Shown piece by piece: positions 8,505 to 16,539 of a DNA stretch of 64,000 nucleotides; within the stretch, counting starts at the first letter, position 1, and each line of letters opens with the position of its first letter. The position numbers and the translations under genes were made by a program. The notes under the pieces were generated by a model. That model was not told the origin of the DNA. It saw nothing but the letters and a program-made list of their open reading frames with translations, and searched no databases. The stretch is from NCBI RefSeq assembly GCF_900129965.1, contig NZ_FQXM01000006.1, forward strand, positions 62,001-126,000. Reading direction: 5' to 3'. The DNA is from Clostridium grantii DSM 8605. Lineage in GTDB: Bacteria > Bacillota > Clostridia > Clostridiales > Clostridiaceae.

Positions 8505-9554
8505 TTACACTTTAATTATATCATATCCTGCTGCTTTTTTTAGCCTATTCATTATAGCAATTCCAATTCCTTCTTCGAGAAAACTTTCCCCTAATATTAA
8601 GTCAACATCCTCATTATTAAAACTTCTTAATGTATTAAAAAGATTATAACTAACAGTATTTAAATCTTTTCTTGTTCCAAGGGATTTTATAATTCCATAG
8701 CTATAGCTATTTTTAGTTTCTTCTGTTGCTATTATACCCACTTTAATACTATTATTTCTATATTCCTGGCACATTTTATTTATATATTCAACAATATTAT
8801 CTAAATCACCCGAAATTATCTTCATTGGCACATTTGGTGCATAATGTCTATATTTCATACCCGGCGCTCTAGGTTTTTCATTTTGATTCATATTATTTAA
8901 AATAGCAGAATCTATATATACTCTTTCATCAACAGTTTTTAGCATTTCAAGAGTAATTCCACCTGGTCTTAAAACGCATGGCGGATCAACAGTACAATCT
9001 ACTATGGTTGACTCTAATCCAACCTTAGACATTTCTCCTCCAATAATAAAATCAACCCTACCTTTTAAATCCTCTACACAACTTTCTAATGTTGTAGGAC
9101 TAGGTTTCCCTGATAAATTTGCTGAAGGCGCTGCAATAGGCACTCCTGCACTTTCTATCAATTGTCTAGCTATCAAATTTGAAGGCATTCTAATTCCAAC
9201 TGTTTCAAGTCCAGCACTAGTAACGTTGGGCACTATATCAGATTTCTTCATAATCAAAGTAAGTGGTCCTGGCCAAAATTTATCCATCAATTTCTTGGCA
9301 AAAGAAGTAATTTCACTAACCAAAAAATCAATATTTTTATTAGCTACATGAATTATTAAAGGATTGTCCTGAGGTCTTCCCTTTGCTTCAAATATACTTT
9401 GAACCGCTTTGCTATTTAAAGCATTTGCCCCAAGCCCATATACTGTTTCAGTTGGAAATACAACTAAACCACCATCTTTCAATATAGTTGCTGCTTCAAT
9501 CAATGCTTTATCCAGTAAATTTTCATTTTCTATTTTTACAATTTTCGTTTTCAT
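8505..9554 (-). CDS. Threonylcarbamoyl-AMP synthase, Sua5 form (YrdC plus Sua5 domain)
   Basis: It makes threonylcarbamoyl-AMP from threonine, bicarbonate and ATP, the first step of t6A37 tRNA modification. At 349 residues it is the long Sua5 form: YrdC domain at about 10-210 (FPTETVYGLGANA, PSANLSGKPSPT) and a C-terminal Sua5 domain at about 240-345. The region GMKYRHYAPN marks the inter-domain linker that closes the active site. It lies upstream of ywlE. Confidence 0.95.
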   Translation of the reverse strand: MKTKIVKIENENLLDKALIEAATILKDGGLVVFPTETVYGLGANALNSKAVQSIFEAKGRPQDNPLIIHVANKNIDFLVSEITSFAKKLMDKFWPGPLTLIMKKSDIVPNVTSAGLETVGIRMPSNLIARQLIESAGVPIAAPSANLSGKPSPTTLESCVEDLKGRVDFIIGGEMSKVGLESTIVDCTVDPPCVLRPGGITLEMLKTVDERVYIDSAILNNMNQNEKPRAPGMKYRHYAPNVPMKIISGDLDNIVEYINKMCQEYRNNSIKVGIIATEETKNSYSYGIIKSLGTRKDLNTVSYNLFNTLRSFNNEDVDLILGESFLEEGIGIAIMNRLKKAAGYDIIKV

Positions 9555-9595
9555 TACTCACATCTCCACATATTATACCATTACTTTGTATTTTA

Positions 9596-10309
9596 TTATA
9601 AGAATATATTAATTACAAGTCCTAATATTATTCCACAAGCAATACTTTTAAATGTTACATAATAATCACTTAAAACTATACTTGATTTCATTAATTCAAA
9701 AAACGTTATATATAGCATTATACCCGATACAATAGATAATAATATTCCTAAATATATCTCTGAAATAAAACCCATCTGTATGCCTATAAAAGTTCCTAAT
9801 ACAGTAGGAACTGCTACCAAAATTAATAATGCTATTATTTTATATGTATTAATTCTACAACTTTTCAAAGAAGCCGCTACCACTAATCCCTCGGGTACAT
9901 CATGTGCAGCTATTATCAAACTCATTTTGGCCCCTAGCCCAGTACTAAATGCAAATCCAACCCCCATTATAATTCCTTCCGGAAAATTATGTACCATAAT
10001 CCCCAAAGTCGTAAATAATGCCATTTTTAGAAACAAGTCTTTCTCTTTTTTTCTTTCTTCATACAAATTACTCAATAATATCATAACTATAAGTCCAAAA
10101 AAAGAATACACTATCACTATATTTAAAGCTATTTTTTCTAAAGCCGAAGGTATAATTTCTATGAAAACAACTTCCACCATAACCCCTGCGGCAAAACCAT
10201 TTAACTTAGACACCATTATTTTAGAAGGCTTTGAAATCAAAATACCTACTATTCCTCCTATTAAAGTCCCTAGTGCGGAAATCATACTAGCCCAAAACAC
10301 TACTTCCAT
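9596..10309 (-). CDS. ZIP family metal transporter
   Basis: This membrane protein of about 237 residues has eight predicted helices. The two metal-site helices are clear: HNFPEGIIMGVGFAFS (fourth) and AAHDVPEGLVVAASL (fifth), whose His, Asn, Pro and Glu residues form the binuclear site. Such proteins move zinc, iron or manganese into the cytoplasm, and the substrate cannot be told from sequence. A GTG at 10330 would add seven residues; I prefer the ATG at 10309, where the hydrophobic N-terminus begins, but the ribosome binding site does not decide it. Confidence 0.9.
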   Translation of the reverse strand: MEVVFWASMISALGTLIGGIVGILISKPSKIMVSKLNGFAAGVMVEVVFIEIIPSALEKIALNIVIVYSFFGLIVMILLSNLYEERKKEKDLFLKMALFTTLGIMVHNFPEGIIMGVGFAFSTGLGAKMSLIIAAHDVPEGLVVAASLKSCRINTYKIIALLILVAVPTVLGTFIGIQMGFISEIYLGILLSIVSGIMLYITFFELMKSSIVLSDYYVTFKSIACGIILGLVINIFL

Positions 10310-10429
10310 ATTAACCTGCAACTCCTTCACTCATTTCATAAATAATACTATATAATTTTCATCTTAGTTTATAATATTAGTTATGCAATTTAATTAGAAG
10401 AGAATAGCAATATATATTGAAGTTTCAAC

Positions 10430-10646
10430 TCAGAGAAAAAAGATGAACTAACTCGTAGGGGGGCGGTTTCCACGCCGCCCCGCTATGCCTATAAATTACA
10501 TATATAATATTGATAAAAAATACAAAATACAGAAGGTAGTATAATATTTTTATTATGATTTTTCTGTAATTGTAATTTAATTGGGAGACTACAGCGGGCG
10601 GGCATGGAAACCCACCCCTACAAATAGTTTCTTCGCTTTTTAACTC
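10430..10646. repeat. REP-like inverted pair (REPIN-type) in an intergenic gap
   Basis: Two GC-rich imperfect palindromes face each other in an AT-rich gap. The left unit (10455-10482) reads GTAG, then a 7-bp stem GGGGCGG/CCGCCCC around the loop TTTCCACG. The right unit (10594-10621) is the same on the other strand: GTAG, then GGGTGGG/CCCGCCC around TTTCCATG. Sequence outside both units is also imperfectly inverted for about 25 bp. A GTAG tetranucleotide at the foot of a palindrome is the hallmark of REP elements mobilised by RAYT (Y1-type) transposases. No transposase gene is in the window. Confidence 0.7.
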
Positions 10647-10681
10647 AATTATGACCTACCTTCATAATCTTTTCCTATAAT

Positions 10682-10720
10682 ATAAAAAGGAGAACTTTTA
10701 AATAAAGTTCTCCTTTTTAT
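10682..10720 (-). terminator. Terminator after prfA
   Basis: The 14-bp arms AAAAAGGAGAACTT and AAGTTCTCCTTTTT enclose a 7-nt loop. It lies just beyond the prfA stop and, being A-rich on one side and T-rich on the other, could work on both strands. Confidence 0.85.
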
Positions 10721-10729
10721 ATATATTTT

Positions 10730-11800
10730 TTAGTTTCCTAAATCTTTCATTTTCTCTGCTTGTTCTGTAGAAATAAGAGCTTCTAAAACTTCATCCATAT
10801 CTCCATCAATAAATGAATCCAATTTATATAATGTAAGACCTATTCTATGCTCTGTAACTCTTCCTTGTGGGAAATTATAAGTTCTTATTCTTTCACTTCT
10901 ATCTCCAGATCCAACTTGACTCTTTCTATCAGCTGCTATTCCTGCAGATCTTTCTCTTTCAGCCGCTTCAAATAATCTAGCCTTTAAAACTCTCATACCT
11001 TTTTCTTTATTTTTAAGCTGTGATTTTTCATCCTGACATGATACAACTATACCGGATGGAATATGAGTAATTCTAACAGCAGAGTCAGTTGTGTTTACAC
11101 ACTGTCCACCGTTACCAGATGCTCTAAATACATCTATTCTTACATCATTAGGATCTACATTGATTTCAACATCATCCACTTCTGGAAGAACAGCAACTGT
11201 AACCGTAGAAGTATGAATTCTACCACTTGATTCTGTATCTGGAACCCTTTGTACTCTATGAACTCCACTTTCAAACTTAAATTTACTGTAAGCTGCATCT
11301 CCTCTTAACATAAATACAACTTCCTTAAATCCACCAATATCTGTTTCATTAGAACTGATAAATTCTGATTTCCATCCATGACGTTCTGCATATCTGTTGT
11401 ACATTCTAAATAAAGTAGCTGCAAATAAAGCTGCCTCATCTCCACCTGCTCCACCTCTTATTTCGATAAATACGTTTTTATCGTCGTTAGGGTCTTTTGG
11501 TAGCATAAGTATTTTCATTTCTTCTTCAATGTCAACAGTTTTTGCTTCAAGTTCTTTAATTTCATCTTGAATCATTTCTCTTAATTCTCTGTCTGATTCT
11601 TCTTTTAACATTTCTTTATTTGTTTCTAATTCTTCACTTGCTTCTTTGTATTCTCTATATTTATTTACCACTATCTCTAATCCAGCATGCTCTTTACACA
11701 ATTTTCTCCACTCAGTTTGATTGGCCATAACTGACGGATCACTTATTTTCATAGATAACTCATCATATTTATTTTCTACAAACTCTAATTTATCTAACAT
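10730..11800 (-). CDS. prfA: Peptide chain release factor 1
   Basis: It reads UAA and UAG stop codons and triggers peptide release. The GGQ motif that reaches the peptidyl-transferase centre is in GNGGQCVN, and the stop-codon recognition tripeptide is P-D-T in RVPDTES. The 357-residue length is normal. I use the ATG at 11800, with GGAG 8 bp upstream, giving the usual MLDKLEF start; the GTG three codons earlier overlaps the ribosome binding site. prmC, whose product methylates the GGQ glutamine, lies directly upstream. Confidence 0.97.
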   Translation of the reverse strand: MLDKLEFVENKYDELSMKISDPSVMANQTEWRKLCKEHAGLEIVVNKYREYKEASEELETNKEMLKEESDRELREMIQDEIKELEAKTVDIEEEMKILMLPKDPNDDKNVFIEIRGGAGGDEAALFAATLFRMYNRYAERHGWKSEFISSNETDIGGFKEVVFMLRGDAAYSKFKFESGVHRVQRVPDTESSGRIHTSTVTVAVLPEVDDVEINVDPNDVRIDVFRASGNGGQCVNTTDSAVRITHIPSGIVVSCQDEKSQLKNKEKGMRVLKARLFEAAERERSAGIAADRKSQVGSGDRSERIRTYNFPQGRVTEHRIGLTLYKLDSFIDGDMDEVLEALISTEQAEKMKDLGN

Positions 11801-11864
11801 TAAAATCACTCCATATCTATATTGTTTTTTTTCCTTTTAGCTTTAAAATGATTATGTTAAATAG

Positions 11865-12722
11865 CTAAGGCTCTTTTAACCTACCCAACACAACTCTATC
11901 ATTTCCCGCTAAATCTTTTATACCTTCAACTTGGCAAAATCCATTTTCCACTAAAATATTCATAACATCTTCTTTTTGATCATGGCCAATTTCATAAATA
12001 ATCATTCCATTTTCATTAAGAATTTCCTTACTATCTAAAGTAATTCTATGATAAAAATCTAGGCCATCTTCCCCACCATCTAATGCCATCATAGGTTCAT
12101 AATCTTTTACATCTTCCATTAATGTTGGAATAATAGATTTTCTTATATAAGGAGGATTTGATAAAATCATATCAAATTTCATATTATTTATTTTAGCTTC
12201 TTTTAGTAAATCACTATAATATACTTCAGCTTTATTTTCTAAATCAAATTTGTGCATATTTTTCTTTGTTACTTCAATAGCTTTTTCACTTATGTCAAAT
12301 AGTGTTATCTCCAAATCATTTAATAATTTTGCTATAGATAATCCAATAGCCCCACTACCACAGCAAACATCACAAATCTTTTTAAACTTATTCTCTTTTA
12401 TTTCTTCAATAGCTTTTTCAACTAAAATCTCTGTATCTGGTCTAGGAATAAGCACCCCTTCCTCAACCCAAAAATCCAACCCCATAAATTCACATTCATT
12501 TAAAATATATTTTACAGGCATTTTATTCTTTCTTTTGTTAATCAAAGAAAAAAATTCATCAACTAGTTTATCTTCTACTTCCCACTCTCTATTAATCAAG
12601 ATAAAAAGTTTATCCTTATTAATTACTTTAGATAAAATAAGTTGACTATCTAATTTATAGCTATCTATGTTAGAATTTTTCAAAATTTCATTACTTTCTA
12701 TAATCAACTGACTTATTTTCAA
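11865..12722 (-). CDS. prmC: Release factor glutamine methyltransferase PrmC
   Basis: It transfers a methyl group from SAM to the glutamine of the GGQ motif in release factors. The catalytic NPPY motif is in LSNPPYIRKS and the SAM-binding glycine motif is in CDVCCGSGAIGLS. The frame opens with GTG at 12731, but that codon overlaps the GGAG site. The TTG at 12722, 8 bp from GGAG, fits better and gives about 285 residues. Synteny with prfA supports the name. Confidence 0.94.
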   Translation of the reverse strand: MKISQLIIESNEILKNSNIDSYKLDSQLILSKVINKDKLFILINREWEVEDKLVDEFFSLINKRKNKMPVKYILNECEFMGLDFWVEEGVLIPRPDTEILVEKAIEEIKENKFKKICDVCCGSGAIGLSIAKLLNDLEITLFDISEKAIEVTKKNMHKFDLENKAEVYYSDLLKEAKINNMKFDMILSNPPYIRKSIIPTLMEDVKDYEPMMALDGGEDGLDFYHRITLDSKEILNENGMIIYEIGHDQKEDVMNILVENGFCQVEGIKDLAGNDRVVLGRLKEP

Positions 12723-12784
12723 TATTACCACTCCTATGTTTTCCTTAAGTTTAAAACCTTTATAAGTTTCTTACCTATGAAAAA

Positions 12785-13729
12785 CTACAACATTTCTATT
12801 GTTCCCTCATCTTCTTGGAAAACTATTTCTAGTCCTTCTGCAACTTTTAATGCTTTAATAGCTACTTCAAGTTGTGAAAGATCCGGCTCTCTAGTTGTTA
12901 GTTTTTGCAAACTTAGCCCTGGATAAGCTAGAATTTTAGATAATTTACTGTCACTTTTACCCATCCATCTTATAATTTCATAGGTAAGTCCTGAAATAAC
13001 AGGTAATAAAACAATTCTATATATAGTTCTTTCAATTACTGAATTCCATCCTGTTAAAGAAAAAACAATTATACTAACTATCATCACCAAAAACATAAAA
13101 TTAGTTCCACATCTAGGGTGAAATCTTTTATATTTCATAGCGTTTTCCGGAGTTAATTCTTCTCCATTTTCATAGCAAAAAATAGTTTTATGCTCTGCAC
13201 CATGGTATTGAAAAACTCTTTTAATGTCTTCCATCTTAGAAATCAAATAAATATATAAGATAAATATACCCACTCTTATTATACCCTCTATTATATTCAA
13301 TACTAAAGTATTTTGAACATTTAAAAATTTAAATGCACTAGCTGTATAAGTAGGCAATAAAAAAAACAACAACACGGAAAAACCTAAAGATAATATTAAT
13401 GAAAATCCCATTATTATATCATTAGTTTTGTCTTTAAAAATACCTTCAAACCATTTATCAAATTTTGAAAGCTCTCCCTCTTCTTCAAAAAAAGAAGCCG
13501 AGTAGTTTAAAGATTTAATCCCTATAATTAAAGAATCTAATAAAGATATAAACCCTCTTATAATAGGTAAGGAAAATACTTTATTTTTCTTCGTTAAAGG
13601 CTTTTTATCTTCAAATTGAACTTCTATCTCATTATTAGGTTTTCTAATAGCTGTAGCTAGTCCTTTGCTACCTCTCATCATAACCCCTTCAATTACCGCT
13701 TGACCACCCACGTTAGCTTGTTTTTTCAT
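12785..13729 (-). CDS. YqhQ-like DUF1385 membrane protein
   Basis: This 314-residue protein has the conserved N-terminal stretch NVGGQAVIEGVMMRG and, in the middle, FQYHGAEHKTIFCYE followed by FHPRCGTNF. Both are diagnostic of the DUF1385 family. About four membrane helices lie between residues 90 and 260. The molecular function is unknown. In clostridia it sits between tdk and prmC, as here; it starts 3 bp beyond the tdk stop, suggesting co-transcription. Confidence 0.9.
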   Translation of the reverse strand: MKKQANVGGQAVIEGVMMRGSKGLATAIRKPNNEIEVQFEDKKPLTKKNKVFSLPIIRGFISLLDSLIIGIKSLNYSASFFEEEGELSKFDKWFEGIFKDKTNDIIMGFSLILSLGFSVLLFFLLPTYTASAFKFLNVQNTLVLNIIEGIIRVGIFILYIYLISKMEDIKRVFQYHGAEHKTIFCYENGEELTPENAMKYKRFHPRCGTNFMFLVMIVSIIVFSLTGWNSVIERTIYRIVLLPVISGLTYEIIRWMGKSDSKLSKILAYPGLSLQKLTTREPDLSQLEVAIKALKVAEGLEIVFQEDEGTIEML

Positions 13730-13732
13730 ATT

Positions 13733-14317
13733 TTATTCCTCTTCTCTAGGTATAATATGACACTTTCTACATCTTGCTTCATACGATTCTGTTGCTCCTA
13801 TTAAAACAATTGGATCAGAATATCTTGCTGGTCTCCCATTTATCAGCCTTTGAGTTCTTGTGGCAGGATTTCCACAAACCATACATATGGCCCCTATTTT
13901 ATCCACAAATTCTGCAACCGCTAATATTTTAGATATAGGTCCAAAAGGTTCTCCTTTAAAATCCATATCAAGGCCTGCACATATAACTCTTTTGTTAGAG
14001 TCAGCTAATTTTATTATAACCTCTACAATTCCTTCATCAAAAAATTGAACTTCATCAACACCAATAACATCAGTATCTTTATGAACGCTTTCAAAAAGTT
14101 CCTTACTACTTTTAACAGCTATAGCACACGTTTTGTCTCCGCTATGTGAAACTACGTCATTTTTAGAAAATCTATTATCAATCTCCGGTTTAAAAACCTG
14201 AACCTTTTGTCTAGCTATCTTTGCTCTTTTTGTTCTTCTAATTAATTCTTCAGATTTCCCACTATACATGGGTCCCACTACAACTTCAATCCAACCATGA
14301 TCTTTAGGTCCATACAT
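13733..14317 (-). CDS. tdk: Thymidine kinase
   Basis: It phosphorylates thymidine to dTMP in salvage. The P-loop GPMYSGKS is at residues 15-22 from the chosen start, the lid contains the conserved DEVQFF motif, and two Cys pairs (CMVCG and CRKCH) form the structural zinc site of type II kinases. The frame extends upstream to 14413, but the ATG at 14317 has GGAGG nine bases before it and gives the standard start MYGPKDHGW. Confidence 0.96.
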   Translation of the reverse strand: MYGPKDHGWIEVVVGPMYSGKSEELIRRTKRAKIARQKVQVFKPEIDNRFSKNDVVSHSGDKTCAIAVKSSKELFESVHKDTDVIGVDEVQFFDEGIVEVIIKLADSNKRVICAGLDMDFKGEPFGPISKILAVAEFVDKIGAICMVCGNPATRTQRLINGRPARYSDPIVLIGATESYEARCRKCHIIPREEE

Positions 14318-14370
14318 ATAAATATACCTCCAAAAAAAATTCAACAAATATATTGTATCAGAATTTTGAT

Positions 14371-14420
14371 ACATATAAAAGCTTTTAATTAAAATACATA
14401 TAAAAGCTTTCAATTAAAAT
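14371..14420. repeat. 25-bp tandem duplication between tdk and rpmE
   Basis: Two adjacent 25-bp units (14371-14395 and 14396-14420) differ at one base; each contains ACATATAAAAGCTTT. They lie between the divergent tdk and rpmE genes, immediately upstream of the rpmE promoter, and may carry tdk promoter elements on the other strand. Confidence 0.7.
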
Positions 14421-14421
14421 A

Positions 14422-14451
14422 TTGACTTAAAGCATTCAAATATGATATAAT
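14422..14451 (+). promoter_or_regulatory. Sigma-A-type promoter of rpmE
   Basis: TTGACT (14422-14427) and TATAAT (14446-14451) are separated by 18 bp. Transcription would start near 14458, giving a 5' leader of about 140 nt before the rpmE start codon. Confidence 0.8.
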
Positions 14452-14457
14452 CTACGA

Positions 14458-14596
14458 AGTTGTAAGTGTATTTGAATTATTCAGTTTCACTAAGGTTCTA
14501 CAATAAAAGTAAGTTGAGCTATAGTTAATAAACCAAGTTCAGCGACAGTATTTTTATTGCTATAACCACCCAAAACTTACAAGTGAGGTGAATGAA
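14458..14596 (+). promoter_or_regulatory. Structured 5' leader of rpmE, candidate L31 autoregulatory RNA
   Basis: The leader is closed by an 8-bp helix, TTGTAAGT (14460-14467) with ACTTACAA (14575-14582), which ends just before the GAGGTG ribosome binding site. Inside it, CAATAAAAGTA pairs with TATTTTTATTG over 11 positions with one G-U. Helices ending at the ribosome binding site suit translational feedback by L31, and several bacterial L31 leader families are known. I cannot match this one to a family by eye. Confidence 0.6.
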
Positions 14597-14812
14597 ATGA
14601 AAGAAGGTTTACATCCAGAATACAATCACGATGCAATGGTTCATTGTGTATGTGGTAATTCTTTTCAAACTGGTTCTACTAAAAAAGAATTAAAAGTTGA
14701 AGTTTGTTCTAACTGTCATCCTTTCTATACTGGAAAGCAAAAGATGTTAGATACAGGTGGAAGAGTAGAGAAGTTCATGAAAAAATTCAATTTAAAAATG
14801 GACGAAAAATAA
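14597..14812 (+). CDS. rpmE: 50S ribosomal protein L31, zinc-binding form
   Basis: This 71-residue protein begins MKEGLHPEYNHD and carries the Cys residues of the zinc-containing (C+) L31 type: CVC near the start and CSNC in the middle. I start at the ATG at 14597, six bases after GAGGTG; an in-frame GTG nine bases earlier lies inside that site. It is the only plus-strand gene in this stretch and is divergent from tdk. Confidence 0.96.
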   Translation: MKEGLHPEYNHDAMVHCVCGNSFQTGSTKKELKVEVCSNCHPFYTGKQKMLDTGGRVEKFMKKFNLKMDEK

Positions 14813-14815
14813 TTA

Positions 14816-14852
14816 GAAATGGGAAAGATATTATCTTTCCCATTTTTGTTTG
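14816..14852 (+). terminator. Terminator shared by rpmE and rho
   Basis: The 12-bp arms AATGGGAAAGAT (14818-14829) and ATCTTTCCCATT (14833-14844) have a 3-nt loop and are followed on the plus strand by TTTTGTTTG. The stem overlaps the last codons of rho on the other strand, so the two genes share one hairpin. Confidence 0.85.
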
Positions 14853-16288
14853 TTTATTATTGATAAAAACTCACTATTATCCTCTGTTTTAGATAACACT
14901 GAAATTAATTTTTCTAATATTTCTCCAGAATTACCCACTTTATACATATGTCTTCTCATTGCTATTGCCGCTTCTTTTTCTTCTTCATTCAATAATAAAT
15001 CTTCTTTTCTTGTTCCTGATTTATAAATATCAATTGCTGGGAATATTCTTCTTTCCTCTAGTTTTCTATCTAAATGAACTTCCATATTACCAGTACCTTT
15101 AAATTCTTCAAATATCATATCATCCATACGACTTCCCGTATCAACAAGCGCAGTAGCTAGTATAGTAAGACTTCCACCCTCTTCTATATTTCTAGCAGCA
15201 CCAAAGAATTTCTTAGGCATTATCAAAGCTCCTGGATCCAAACCACCTGAAAGAGTTCTTCCTGTAGGATTAATAGTCAAATTATAAGCTCTTGATAATC
15301 TTGTGATACTATCTAATAAAACAACTACATCTTGCCCTTGTTCTACCATTCTTTTAGCTCTTTCAAGCACCATAGAAGACACTTTTGTATGATGAATAGG
15401 TTCTTCATCAAAAGTAGAATATATAACCTCCCCTTGAATAGACCTTTGCATATCTGTAACTTCCTCTGGTCTTTCATCAATAAGTAATACTATTAATTTT
15501 ATTTCTGGATTATTTAAAATTATACTATTAGCTATTTCCTTAAGAATTGTGGTTTTACCTGCTTTAGGAGGAGCTACAATCAATCCTCTTTGCCCTTTAC
15601 CAATAGGACTCATAATATCCATAAGCCTTGTAGATAACTTATCTTTGCTGGTTTCTAATTTTAATCTTTCCGTCGGGAAAATAGGTGTCAAACTCTCAAA
15701 TCTAGGTCTTCCAATAGCCTTTTGTGGCATCTCACCATTAACTTTTTCAACATATAAAAGAGCTTTAAATTTTTCTCCTTCTTTAGGAATTCTAACTTTT
15801 CCAGTAACTTGGTCACCCGTTTTCAAATTAAACTTTCTTATTTGAGAAGGAGAAACATAAATATCATCTGGTGTAGTTAAATAGTTTTCCCCTCTTAAAA
15901 ATCCAAAATTGTTACTTTCATTTATCTCTAGTACACCTTTAGCTACTACAGAGTAATCTATTATTTCTTTTAGATTTTTACCTGAGGATTTATCACTTCT
16001 ATCATTTCTATTATTAAATGAATTCTTATTTTCCTTATTTGAAGTTTCACTTATTACTGTTTCTTGTTTTTTTTCTTGATTTAATTCATTTACTATATTT
16101 TCTTTGCTATCTTTTACTTTAATTTTTTCTGTTAAAACTTTCCCATCTTTTTCAATAGAAAAACTTTCTTTACTTTTTATTATATCTATTAATTCTGATT
16201 TCTTTAGTTTAGAAATATTTTTTATTTCAAGTTTCTTTGCAATATCTCTTAACTCACTGACGGTCTTACCATCAAGGTTTTCATTCAT
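14831..16288 (-). CDS. rho: Transcription termination factor Rho
   Basis: This hexameric RNA helicase ends untranslated transcripts. The 485-residue protein has a Rho_N helical domain (about 5-45), a charged low-complexity insert rich in Lys, Glu, Asn and Ser (about 45-110), an OB-fold RNA-binding domain (about 110-190) and the RecA-type motor with P-loop PPKAGKT and Walker B VVLLDSITRLSRAYN. The insert is typical of Gram-positive Rho proteins and may aid RNA binding. GGAGGTG precedes the start. Confidence 0.96.
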   Translation of the reverse strand: MNENLDGKTVSELRDIAKKLEIKNISKLKKSELIDIIKSKESFSIEKDGKVLTEKIKVKDSKENIVNELNQEKKQETVISETSNKENKNSFNNRNDRSDKSSGKNLKEIIDYSVVAKGVLEINESNNFGFLRGENYLTTPDDIYVSPSQIRKFNLKTGDQVTGKVRIPKEGEKFKALLYVEKVNGEMPQKAIGRPRFESLTPIFPTERLKLETSKDKLSTRLMDIMSPIGKGQRGLIVAPPKAGKTTILKEIANSIILNNPEIKLIVLLIDERPEEVTDMQRSIQGEVIYSTFDEEPIHHTKVSSMVLERAKRMVEQGQDVVVLLDSITRLSRAYNLTINPTGRTLSGGLDPGALIMPKKFFGAARNIEEGGSLTILATALVDTGSRMDDMIFEEFKGTGNMEVHLDRKLEERRIFPAIDIYKSGTRKEDLLLNEEEKEAAIAMRRHMYKVGNSGEILEKLISVLSKTEDNSEFLSIINKQKWER

Positions 16289-16399
16289 TTATTTTTTGCA
16301 CCTCCAAAATTTTGTGTGAATGTTCAAGTAACCACAACATCTTTATATTTAATTTTTTAATTTAAGGAATTTTTCAAGAATTAATAAAGAATATTAGGT

Positions 16400-16433
16400 T
16401 TATATGATTTCATTTAGAAAAAACTGAAATGAT
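16400..16433. repeat. Inverted repeat between pyrG and rho
   Basis: ATATGATTTCA and TGAAATGATAT, with a 12-nt gap, form an 11-bp stem with one mismatch in the upstream region of rho. There is no T-run, so it is not a normal terminator. Its role is unknown; it could lie in the rho leader. Confidence 0.4.
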
Positions 16434-16490
16434 ATGTTTCTTTTAGAAATTTAAGATATTAAATTAATTTCACTTTATAATCATACTATA

Positions 16491-16530
16491 AAAAGATAAA
16501 CTTTCATAGGATTTCTACGAAAGTTTATCA
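16491..16530 (-). terminator. Terminator after pyrG
   Basis: The 11-bp perfect arms GATAAACTTTC (16495-16505) and GAAAGTTTATC (16519-16529) are followed by Ts on the minus strand, just after the pyrG stop. Confidence 0.85.
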
Positions 16531-16539
16531 AAATTAATT

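Noticed and set aside
9780..10355. Plus-strand open frame of 191 codons over the ZIP gene
   Set aside because: It is antisense to a clear ZIP transporter, has no ribosome binding site and its translation has no family features. Similar antisense frames over atpB, fetB, the sensor kinase and the permease genes were rejected for the same reason.
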